Source of the DNA: Cohnella sp. CFH 77786
Lineage (GTDB): Bacteria; Bacillota; Bacilli; Paenibacillales; Paenibacillaceae
Reading direction: 5' to 3'
Assembly: GCF_019400745.1 (NCBI RefSeq)
Contig: NZ_WJIB01000019.1
Span: 1-64,000 of the forward strand
DNA: 64,000 nt
Shown piece after piece: positions 15,182-21,380 of this stretch. The notes under the pieces were generated by a model. The model did no database searches and was not told the origin of the DNA. It worked only from the letters and a program-made list of their open reading frames with translations. Positions within the stretch are counted from its first letter, which is position 1. Every line of letters starts with the position of its first letter. A program made the position numbers and the translations under genes.

Positions 15182-15931
15182 ATGAACAAGGATAGTATTT
15201 ATAAAACAAACAGCTTCTATTGGGATACAAAAGGAAATGACTTTTTAGGAGCAATTGTGCTTCCTCTTTATGGAGCATTTGTCTCAGAAGAAAAATGCCA
15301 ACTTTTTGGTGATGTCTCAGGAAAAAAGATGCTGGAGATAGGCTGTGGAAACGGTCAATCCTTGAAGTATCATGGGGACCACAAAGCATCTGAACTATGG
15401 GGTATGGATATATCAGAAAAACAAATCGAAAAGGCAACGCAACATTTGTCGGAGTACGGTCTTTCAGCAAAATTAATCTGTTCTCCCATGGAAGAAGAAT
15501 GTGGTATACCAGAGGATTATTTTGACTTTGTTTATTCGATTTATGCCATAGGCTGGACCACCGACCTAGAGGGTACTTTTAGCCGGATAGCTTCTTACCT
15601 AAAAAAAGACGGCGTATTTATTTTCAGTTGGTCTCATCCTATACACAAATGTGTTGTTAGAGAAAATGATATGTTTACTTTTAACAAGAGTTATTTCGAT
15701 GATTCTTGGTACTCGGTACCTCTTGATTTAGCCGGAGAAGGCGTGCTAACACTTGCGGATTATAAACTATCAACCTATGTGAATGCGTTAGCAAAAGCAG
15801 GATTTGTCATTGAGCAAATGATTGAGGAAACCGACAAAGAAATATTGCAATTGCAGGATGAAAACAATGATTTCGCAAAAAGAGCGAAGCTGTTTCCTGT
15901 AACCTTCGTTATCAAAGCAAGAAAACTTTAA
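15182..15931 (+). CDS. class I SAM-dependent methyltransferase
   Basis: 249 residues from ATG 15182 (RBS AGAGGAG). Motif I is clear as KKMLEIGCGNGQSLKYH (about 48-64), followed by the acidic strand end LWGMDISEKQIEKATQHL, the post-motif FDFVYSIYAIGWTTD and LKKDGVFIFSWSHPIHK. The overall pattern is that of Methyltransf_11/25 proteins acting on small molecules. The gene is AT-rich and monocistronic, closed by a good terminator, and is the only gene between two rlmH-like sites (14790 and 16090). Substrate unknown. Confidence 0.92.
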   Translation: MNKDSIYKTNSFYWDTKGNDFLGAIVLPLYGAFVSEEKCQLFGDVSGKKMLEIGCGNGQSLKYHGDHKASELWGMDISEKQIEKATQHLSEYGLSAKLICSPMEEECGIPEDYFDFVYSIYAIGWTTDLEGTFSRIASYLKKDGVFIFSWSHPIHKCVVRENDMFTFNKSYFDDSWYSVPLDLAGEGVLTLADYKLSTYVNALAKAGFVIEQMIEETDKEILQLQDENNDFAKRAKLFPVTFVIKARKL

Positions 15932-15980
15932 GCTGGATATATAGATGTTTAATAACGCGTTCAGCATGGTAATCAGATTG

Positions 15981-16022
15981 AAAAAATGACCGGATGAGCA
16001 ATAGCTATCCCGGTCATTTTTC
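15981..16022 (+). terminator. terminator of the methyltransferase gene
   Basis: AAAAATGACCGG pairs with CCGGTCATTTTT across a 15-base loop; the T run (16017-16021) completes an intrinsic terminator that may act in both directions. Confidence 0.8.
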
Positions 16023-16089
16023 TTTATTAACTAAGCCAGATGTCGAAGTTCATTTAGTTTTACCACTACCTCAACCCTCCGCTTTACCA

Positions 16090-16110
16090 CTATTTATGAT
16101 ACGGTTCTCC
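16090..16110 (-). repeat. rlmH 3'-end (att-like) site 6
   Basis: On the minus strand 16110-16090 reads Gly-Glu-Pro-Tyr-His-Lys-stop (GAA CCG TAT CAT AAA TAG). Fifteen of the 21 bases are shared with the resident rlmH end, and the differences are all synonymous or in the stop codon. No rlmH frame lies upstream, and the flanks on both sides differ from the other sites. Confidence 0.75.
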
Positions 16111-16171
16111 AAGTTTTAAGGCCATCCTGTGCGGATGGCCTGCATTTCGTAACAGTACTAATACTGCTGTG

Positions 16172-16564
16172 TTAATTATTTTTACTTCCTGACCCGAAGC
16201 CGATTACGTATCCGTCCAAATCTCGAACGGAGAAATCTTTCCAGGCCCCCCAATCATGTTCGGTTACTGTAGGTTCCGAAACGATTATTGCGCCATTTGT
16301 TTTAAATTCCCCATATAAAGCATCGAGTTCATCGTGAGTCCTTACATAAGCGTATGTATTCCAAGTGCCTTTATTGGGCTTAACATCTTCTAAATCTTTT
16401 GCCTGAATTAATTTGAACCCTAAACCAAAATCATCCCGAATTGCCCAATGATCATTAACTTCGCATCCCAAAGCATCTTCGTAATATTTCTTAGATTTTT
16501 CAAAGTCGGAAACTAACAACACTGTAAGTGAATTTTCAATCCTTGGCTTCTTCTTTTCTGCCAT
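16172..16564 (-). CDS. VOC-superfamily protein (glyoxalase/bleomycin-resistance-like)
   Basis: 130 residues from ATG 16564 (RBS GAAAGGAG). A single vicinal-oxygen-chelate module: SLTVLLVSDFEKSKKYYEDAL (about 12-32), NTYAYVRTHDELDALYGEF, and the C-terminal KDFSVRDLDGYVIGFG, which has the D-x-D-G pattern of the family. Members bind a divalent metal and act in detoxification or sequester antibiotics. It is read in the same direction as a second VOC gene and an ECF sigma gene, suggesting one small resistance-type operon. Confidence 0.88.
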   Translation of the reverse strand: MAEKKKPRIENSLTVLLVSDFEKSKKYYEDALGCEVNDHWAIRDDFGLGFKLIQAKDLEDVKPNKGTWNTYAYVRTHDELDALYGEFKTNGAIIVSEPTVTEHDWGAWKDFSVRDLDGYVIGFGSGSKNN

Positions 16565-16624
16565 GTGGCTATCACTCCTTTCGCTTGAGCTAGCACGACT
16601 ATAACCTTGGGCGTGGCGAAAAAC

Positions 16625-17023
16625 TTAGTCTTCTTTTTTTGGCCAACCGCCCCATAATTTACCAAAGTGGCCGTCTGGGTCGCGGAAGGTAAAACTGTAC
16701 CCACCCTGCGGTTTGTATACCATTTCTCCAACTTCGGCTCCCTTCTTCTTTAACTCTTCGTACGCCTCCTGAATGTTGTCAACCTGTAGCGAGATAATCG
16801 GCTGAAGCTGCCCCCGGCTGTTCGTGAAATCCAGCTTCGGTACCTCTGGGCAGAGAATGAGACCGAGCCCGACACCCCCGACGTTGAGCCATGCCTCTTG
16901 ATCGCCCGGTGTGTATTCAAACGTGAACGGAATGCCAAGTACCTCCTTGTACCACCTAATGGATACTCCTAGATCGCGAACAGGCAGTTGGACGACCGCG
17001 TAATTTTTCACCTTGACTGCCAC
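16625..17023 (-). CDS. VOC-superfamily protein (glyoxalase-like)
   Basis: 132 residues from a GTG at 17023 placed eight bases after AAGGAGG; the longer reading would place that RBS inside the gene. The module begins VKNYAVVQLPVRDLGVSIRW and ends GYSFTFRDPDGHFGKLWGGW, with the RDPDGH motif that supplies a metal ligand in many VOC proteins. ISLQVDNIQEAYEELKKKG is the typical middle strand-helix. It follows the sigma factor gene by about 70 bases and precedes another VOC gene. Confidence 0.88.
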   Translation of the reverse strand: MAVKVKNYAVVQLPVRDLGVSIRWYKEVLGIPFTFEYTPGDQEAWLNVGGVGLGLILCPEVPKLDFTNSRGQLQPIISLQVDNIQEAYEELKKKGAEVGEMVYKPQGGYSFTFRDPDGHFGKLWGGWPKKED

Positions 17024-17094
17024 ACTGAATACCTCCTTGGAAATCGTTTTCGCCACTTATAACGTATTCTAAGCCAGATAAGAAACGGGTAACG

Positions 17095-17814
17095 CTAAAT
17101 ATTTTGGAAAAATTCGAGCAAATGTCCGTCCGGGTCCCGCATCGTGAAAGAATAACGGCCTTCCTCCCTCGATACTTTCTCTATCGTGACGCCTTGGGCG
17201 GCTAGACTCAGGTAAGCGCGGCAAATCATGCCTGCATCACCTTTCCGAAAGCCTGTCAAAAATGTCTCGAACAAACCAGTAGTCATTTCAGTACCAGCTT
17301 GCCTCGTTTGCCTTCCATTTCGAGGGATGTCCTCCCCGTTCCCGGCAACGAGTGAGTGCAAGCGCCGACGTGCCCGTTTCAGCCCTTCCTTCACTGCGCC
17401 TTCCTTCATACCTAGTAACTCCGCCGTCTCGGCTGCACGGAAAGCGAATGCATCGATCAGGATGACGAGCACCATCTGCCTAGGATTTAGCGTTTCGGAT
17501 AGCTGCTCAAGTAACTCTCGGGCTAGCCATTCATTCATTGCAAATGGGACAGACCAATGGTAATCTTCGTCGAAAGTCGTTTCGCCGCGCCGCTTCCGCT
17601 CTGCCCGGCAACGGTCAATCCAAGCGTTCTTCGCTATACGGAAAAGGAACGACCTGTTGATCGACCTCTCAGGAGAAAGCGAAAACGCATGCAAGACCTT
17701 CGTTAGTACATCCTGCATCAAGTCCTCCGCATCCCAATCGTTTCCGGCAAGTGAACGGCAATAAATCTTCAATCCCTTTAAGTATGGCTCCAGTTTAGCA
17801 AGTACGTCCAGCAC
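17095..17814 (-). CDS. ECF-type sigma factor with a VOC-like C-terminal tail
   Basis: 239 residues. Region 2 is visible as YCRSLAGNDWDAEDLMQDVL (about 18-37), with RSFLFRIAKNAWIDRCRAER after it. Region 4 is LSETLNPRQMVLVILIDAFAF and ETAELLGMKEGAVKEGLKRARRRL (up to about 155). In related ECF41-like proteins a SnoaL domain follows; here only a short piece remains (FLTGFRKGDAGMICRAYLSL). The last 30 residues, GVTIEKVSREEGRYSFTMRD then PDGHLLEFF, are the end of a VOC domain. A deletion that fused the sigma gene to a lost VOC gene is the simplest explanation. Activity of the product is uncertain. Confidence 0.8.
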   Translation of the reverse strand: MLDVLAKLEPYLKGLKIYCRSLAGNDWDAEDLMQDVLTKVLHAFSLSPERSINRSFLFRIAKNAWIDRCRAERKRRGETTFDEDYHWSVPFAMNEWLARELLEQLSETLNPRQMVLVILIDAFAFRAAETAELLGMKEGAVKEGLKRARRRLHSLVAGNGEDIPRNGRQTRQAGTEMTTGLFETFLTGFRKGDAGMICRAYLSLAAQGVTIEKVSREEGRYSFTMRDPDGHLLEFFQNI

Positions 17815-17932
17815 TCTTAACTCCCCAGTTCGGTCGCATCAAGACAATTTTCAAATATATATCATATTCGTGATCTAATACCAAGACCCCTTTTTTCGAG
17901 GAGCCATTTTCATTTTCAGGAGGGACGTAAGA

Positions 17933-18076
17933 ATGAGGATCATCAAGACACAGCAGGACTTTGACGCCATGAGCCGCTATGGTGCACTTCCGGCAATACT
18001 TCACGGTCAGGTCGAGGACTACTTCTTTCAACGACGTCCGAAACCTTGGCAGTGCCGGGTTGGCGGACTAATTTAG
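17933..18076 (+). CDS. small protein of unknown function (47 aa)
   Basis: ATG 17933 is preceded by AGGAGGG with an 8-base gap, and the frame runs 47 codons to TAG 18076. The peptide begins MRIIKTQQDFDAMSRYGALP and continues AILHGQVEDYFFQRRP, a compact, mixed-charge protein with no signal peptide or Cys cluster. The N-terminal part resembles small uncharacterised proteins I associate with Bacillales, but I cannot name a family, and the C-terminus may be truncated. It is the last gene before the 3' end of rlmH, convergent with rlmH, and lies inside the first cassette interval. Confidence 0.6.
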   Translation: MRIIKTQQDFDAMSRYGALPAILHGQVEDYFFQRRPKPWQCRVGGLI

Positions 18077-18092
18077 TACCCACCCATTAAAA

Positions 18093-18125
18093 AATTTTTC
18101 GCCGTTACTTGTGGTAGGGTTCCCC
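18093..18125 (-). repeat. resident rlmH 3' end (reference att-like site)
   Basis: Minus strand 18125-18105 encodes the genuine RlmH C-terminus Gly-Glu-Pro-Tyr-His-Lys-stop, followed by CGGCGAAAAATTT. This is the sequence of which ectopic copies occur at 16.09, 14.79, 14.07, 8.73, 6.80 and 3.80 kb. In staphylococci the equivalent codons of orfX are the SCC insertion site. Confidence 0.8.
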
Positions 18126-18584
18126 CCGATTGATCTTGAACGCACGGTAAATCTGCTCCAGCAGAAGAACCCGCATCAATTGGTGCGGGTAGGTCATCCG
18201 CCCGAAGCTGAGCCGCTTATCGGAGCGCGACAAAACAGCCGGCGACAGCCCGAGCGAGCCGCCGATGACGAAGGCGACCGAGCCGCCGCCGTAGACGGCT
18301 TGCTTCTCCAAGTGCGCGGCGAGCTGCTCGCTCGACCAAGTCTCGCCGTCGATGGCCAGCGCCACGACATGTGCGTCCGGCCGCAGAGCCGCGAGGATCC
18401 GCTCGCCTTCGCGCACGCGCACCTGATCTTCTTCCGCCGGGCTCATGGAGTCCGGCGTCTTCTCATCCGGCAGCTCGCGGATGTCCAATCGCGCGTAAGC
18501 GCCCAGCCGCTTGGCGTACTCCGCGACACCCTCCGTCCAATACTTCTCCTTCAGCTTCCCGACGCACACCACTTGAATCTGCAT
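18105..18584 (-). CDS. rlmH: 23S rRNA (pseudouridine1915-N3)-methyltransferase RlmH
   Basis: 159 residues, the normal length. RlmH is a SPOUT-class enzyme that methylates pseudouridine 1915 in helix 69 of 23S rRNA on assembled ribosomes. The family features are all present: QIQVVCVGKLKEKYW at the start, the SAM-binding trefoil-knot segment AFVIGGSLGLSPAVL, FGRMTYPHQLMRVLLLEQIY and the C-terminal KINRGEPYHK. ATG 18584 shares one base with the ywbE stop (TGATG), so the two genes are coupled. Its last codons are copied six times in the neighbouring accessory region. Confidence 0.97.
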   Translation of the reverse strand: MQIQVVCVGKLKEKYWTEGVAEYAKRLGAYARLDIRELPDEKTPDSMSPAEEDQVRVREGERILAALRPDAHVVALAIDGETWSSEQLAAHLEKQAVYGGGSVAFVIGGSLGLSPAVLSRSDKRLSFGRMTYPHQLMRVLLLEQIYRAFKINRGEPYHK

Positions 18585-18817
18585 CAGGAGTTACCCCCGC
18601 CTCCGGTGCCTCCGGTTCCGCCGATTATCGCCTGTACGCGCCCAACCTGCCCGTCCTGCAGCCGCACCTTAATGCCGTGCGGATGCGTCGGCGAATTCGT
18701 CAGAATATCTTTCACGACTCCGCGCGTCAACGCGCCGGTCCGCTGGTCCTTTTTCAGCACGATATCGACTTCCAGCCCCGGACGCACGTCGTTCCGGATT
18801 TTCCCGCTTCCTGCCAT
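18584..18817 (-). CDS. ywbE: YwbE family protein (DUF2196)
   Basis: 77 residues from ATG 18817. The family signature runs nearly through the whole protein: IRNDVRPGLEVDIVLKKDQR, TGALTRGVVKDILTNSPTHP and HGIKVRLQDGQVGRVQAI, matching the small conserved YwbE proteins. The C-terminus has an added Gly/Thr-rich tail. Function unknown; the fold resembles a KOW-like beta barrel. It overlaps the rlmH start by one base, indicating co-translation, and follows the OhrR-type gene by 19 bases on the same strand. Confidence 0.92.
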   Translation of the reverse strand: MAGSGKIRNDVRPGLEVDIVLKKDQRTGALTRGVVKDILTNSPTHPHGIKVRLQDGQVGRVQAIIGGTGGTGGGGNS

Positions 18818-18836
18818 AACCTGAGATCTCTCCGTT

Positions 18837-19289
18837 TCATCCATTTTGCAGCTGACTGCGTTCCACATGGCTCATTAATTTTTGGATGGCTTGATTAAGC
18901 AATCTTAATTCCTCCGGCTTCATGCCGCTGGCAGCGAGCATCGCTTCCGGAATACAGACCGCTTTATCCTGCAATGCCATTCCCTTATCGGTAATTCGGA
19001 CAAGGACGACTCTCTCGTCGCTCTGGTGGCGCGTTCGGGTAATCAAGCCTGCCGACTCCATTCTTTTGAGCATAGGCGTAAGCGTGCCGGAATCCAGGCT
19101 CAGAATTTCGCTGATTTCTTTAATCGACAGTTCATGACGATCCCATAGAACCAACAGGACAAGATACTGCGGGTAGGTCAAATCCAATTCGTCCAACAGG
19201 GGCCGGTACATCCGAAAGATCGCCCTCGAACAAGCATATAAGGAAAAGCAAATGTGCCCCTCCAGATTGGGTCGGCTCGTCTCCCTCAA
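18837..19289 (-). CDS. ohrR: OhrR-type organic peroxide-sensing regulator (MarR family)
   Basis: 150 residues if started at the TTG at 19289, nine bases after AAGGAG. The sequence GHICFSLYACSRAIFRMYRP contains the reactive cysteine of OhrR (Cys14 here) and is followed by LDLTYPQYLVLLVLWDRHEL, LSLDSGTLTPMLKRMESAGL and RHQSDERVVLVRITDKG, a close match to OhrR. These repressors release DNA when the cysteine is oxidised by organic peroxides or hypochlorite. It is divergent from a thioredoxin-reductase-like gene and tpx rather than from ohrA. A second cysteine at position 20 could allow a one-subunit disulfide. Confidence 0.88.
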   Translation of the reverse strand: MRETSRPNLEGHICFSLYACSRAIFRMYRPLLDELDLTYPQYLVLLVLWDRHELSIKEISEILSLDSGTLTPMLKRMESAGLITRTRHQSDERVVLVRITDKGMALQDKAVCIPEAMLAASGMKPEELRLLNQAIQKLMSHVERSQLQNG

Positions 19290-19396
19290 AACGATCAACT
19301 CCTTATCCCCTATTTAATTTTGCACAATATTATCTCACAAAATCATCATTTGAGCGAGATGGGGAACGAAATTTTAGATTGTTTAAAATTAATTTG

Positions 19397-19456
19397 TTGA
19401 CAAAGTATTTGAGGCAAGTTACGATAGAGTCATAAAATTTGTGCAAAATCATTTTG
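19397..19456 (+). promoter_or_regulatory. promoter and palindromic operator of the trxB-like/tpx unit
   Basis: TTGACA (19397-19402), a 17-base spacer and TACGAT (19420-19425) form a good sigma-A promoter. Just downstream of the expected start site lies the perfect palindrome CAAAATCATTTTG (19444-19456), with a further half-site ACAAAATCATT at 19460-19470 and a similar ACAAAATCATCA near the ohrR start. Binding by OhrR is inferred. Confidence 0.7.
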
Positions 19457-19494
19457 TGAACAAAATCATTATCGAAAGGAAAGGAGAAATCACC

Positions 19495-20421
19495 ATGCAC
19501 CACCAAGCGGTCATCATCGGAACAGGCCCCGCCGGTCTGACGGCAGCGATCTATTTGGCCAGGGCGAATTTGGCTCCGCTCGTGATCGATGGAACGCAAC
19601 CGGGCGGACAGTTGACCACGACGACCGAAGTGGAAAATTATCCGGGCTTCCCGCAAGGGATAACGGGGCCGGAGCTTATGGATAACATGCGAAAGCAGGC
19701 AGAACGATTCGGAGCTCGGATTCAATCCGGTACCGTCACCCGCGTCGACCTGTCGAAGCGCCCGTTCACGTTGTATCTGGAAGGCGAATCCGCCATCACC
19801 GCGGATGCGGTTATCATCTCGACCGGGGCTTCGGCCAAAAAAATCGGCATTCCCGGCGAAGCCGAAAATATCGGCAGAGGAGTCAGCACTTGCGCGACTT
19901 GCGACGGATTTTTCTTCCGAAACAAGAAAATCGTCGTGATCGGCGGAGGCGACACTGCCATGGAGGAAGCCCAGTTCTTGACCCGATTCGCTTCCGACGT
20001 GCGGATCGTTCACCGCAGGAAGGAACTCCGGGCCTCCCAAATCATGCAGGACCGCGCGCGCAAAAACGATAAAATCGATTGGAGCCTGGATTGCACGCCG
20101 CTCGAAGTGATGTCGAACGAAAACGGGGTTACGGGTCTGAGGGTTCGCAATAACGACGACGGAGAGGAGGAGATTTTGGCGGCCGACGGTATTTTCCTGG
20201 CGATCGGCCATCAACCGAATACCCGATTCCTCGACGGACAGCTCAAAACCGACGAGCTGGGCTACATCGAAGTCGTCCCGGGTTCTTCCCGAACAAGCCT
20301 GCCCGGCGTGTTCGCATGCGGCGACGTCATGGATCCGATCTACCGCCAGGCGATAACGTCAGCGGGCAGCGGCTGCAAGGCGGCGTTGGACTGCGAGAGC
20401 TTTCTGCTTGAGCATCCGTAA
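19495..20421 (+). CDS. thioredoxin reductase-like flavoprotein
   Basis: 308 residues from ATG 19495 (RBS AAAGGAG). The N-terminal FAD site VIIGTGPAGLTAAIYLARAN, the GGQLTTTTEVENYPGFP element, the active-site STCATCDGFFFRNKK with redox CATC, the NADPH motif VVIGGGDTAMEEAQFLTR with HRRKELRAS, and the C-terminal GVFACGDVMDPIYRQAITSA are all standard for bacterial TrxB. It reduces thioredoxin, or possibly Tpx directly, with NADPH. A housekeeping trxB probably exists elsewhere. Here it forms a unit with tpx under a promoter facing ohrR, suggesting peroxide induction. Confidence 0.93.
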   Translation: MHHQAVIIGTGPAGLTAAIYLARANLAPLVIDGTQPGGQLTTTTEVENYPGFPQGITGPELMDNMRKQAERFGARIQSGTVTRVDLSKRPFTLYLEGESAITADAVIISTGASAKKIGIPGEAENIGRGVSTCATCDGFFFRNKKIVVIGGGDTAMEEAQFLTRFASDVRIVHRRKELRASQIMQDRARKNDKIDWSLDCTPLEVMSNENGVTGLRVRNNDDGEEEILAADGIFLAIGHQPNTRFLDGQLKTDELGYIEVVPGSSRTSLPGVFACGDVMDPIYRQAITSAGSGCKAALDCESFLLEHP

Positions 20422-20484
20422 GTACGATAATCACTTCACAATCATTCATTCATAACTAAACTTTGACTCATTTGGAGGTCATTC

Positions 20485-21009
20485 ATGATGACACAAGAAC
20501 GCGCAGGAGTCGCAACGTTAGGCGGACAACCGATTACGCTGACAGGCCCGGAATTAAAGGTCGGAGACAAGGCTCCGGAGTTTACGATCAATAAAGATTT
20601 GATGACGGAAACGAGCCTGTCCGACTTTAAAGGCCAAATCAAATTGATTTCCGTCGTTCCTTCGCTGGATACCGACGTTTGCGACGCGCAAACGCGCCGC
20701 TTCAATCAAGAAGCATCCAAGCTGGGCGAAAATGTGGTCATATTGACGATTTCGGCAGACTTGCCGTTCGCGCAGACCCGTTTTTGCGCAGCCGCGGGCA
20801 TCGATAGAGTCGTCACCCTGTCGGATTATAAGCACCGTTCCTTCGGCCGAGCGTACGGCGTTTTGATCAAAGAACTGCAGCTCGACCATCGCGCGATTTT
20901 TATCGTAGATGCCGACGATACCATCAGATATGTGGAGTACTTGCAGGATATGACGGCACACCCCGACTACGAAGCCGCTCTGGAAGCATTGCGCGAGTTG
21001 GCGAAATAA
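20485..21009 (+). CDS. tpx: thiol peroxidase Tpx (atypical 2-Cys peroxiredoxin)
   Basis: 174 residues. The peroxidatic cysteine is Cys66 in VVPSLDTDVCDAQTRRFNQE and the resolving cysteine is Cys101 in ADLPFAQTRFCAAAG, the spacing of Tpx enzymes. HRSFGRAYGVLIKELQLDHR and the C-terminal YVEYLQDMTAHPDYEAAL also fit. It removes alkyl and hydrogen peroxides using thioredoxin. ATG 20485 follows GGAGG. Its position 63 bases after the thioredoxin-reductase-like gene supplies the electron donor system in the same unit. Confidence 0.96.
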   Translation: MMTQERAGVATLGGQPITLTGPELKVGDKAPEFTINKDLMTETSLSDFKGQIKLISVVPSLDTDVCDAQTRRFNQEASKLGENVVILTISADLPFAQTRFCAAAGIDRVVTLSDYKHRSFGRAYGVLIKELQLDHRAIFIVDADDTIRYVEYLQDMTAHPDYEAALEALRELAK

Positions 21010-21032
21010 CAAAGCCGACGGGGATGACCGTC

Positions 21033-21299
21033 ATGCATAACTTGCCCGAGAACTTCCATAATAGTGGGGACACTCGCTCGGCGAATGGGGGATTCGGATT
21101 CAGCATGCTCGACAATCTCGAAAGCAACTACGACTGCTCCCATGCGGGAGACGATCTGCACCAATTAAAGCAAGAGCTTGCCGCGCTTCGGGGACGGGGC
21201 TCCGAAGATCCGCAATCGCAAGAAACGATCAACCGGCTCGAGAACCAGATCAACTTCATCCTGAACAAATGCGGCATCAACCCCTCGTCCCTCACCTGA
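21033..21299 (+). CDS. hypothetical protein with C-terminal coiled coil
   Basis: 88 residues from ATG 21033, nine bases after GGGG; an ATG at 21024 abuts that site. The N-terminal half is polar and low in complexity. The C-terminal half, HQLKQELAALRGRGSEDPQS and QETINRLENQINFILNKCGI, reads as two short helices capable of coiled-coil pairing. Two cysteines occur (in NYDCSHAG and NKCG). I do not recognise a family. It lies 23 bases after tpx and before a strong terminator, so it is probably transcribed with the redox unit. Confidence 0.55.
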   Translation: MHNLPENFHNSGDTRSANGGFGFSMLDNLESNYDCSHAGDDLHQLKQELAALRGRGSEDPQSQETINRLENQINFILNKCGINPSSLT

Positions 21300-21312
21300 A
21301 CGACGCACGAAT

Positions 21313-21355
21313 GCACAAGGCCTCTTCTCCGTTCGACGGGGAAGAGGCCTTGTGC
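21313..21355. terminator. strong bidirectional terminator
   Basis: GCACAAGGCCTCTTC (21313-21327) pairs perfectly with 21341-21355 across a 13-base loop. It closes the redox unit on the plus strand and the chemotaxis receptor gene on the minus strand. Confidence 0.8.
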
Positions 21356-21380
21356 GTTTCGCTACGTTCCATGCCGATGG

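Noticed and set aside
16055..16090. Repeated TTTTACCACTA / CTTTACCACTA just before site 6, a possible extra degenerate att copy
   Set aside because: Too short and divergent to support on its own; left unlisted.
17046..17070. TTTTCGCCACTTATAACGT resembles an rlmH-derived att site
   Set aside because: It lacks the Gly-Glu-Pro codons and needs several gaps; it overlaps the leader of a VOC gene and is probably chance.
1..18104. Search for a cassette recombinase (large serine or tyrosine type), transposase or ccr genes in the accessory region
   Set aside because: No reading frame of suitable length or with a resolvase or integrase motif was found; the enzyme, if any, is outside the window.
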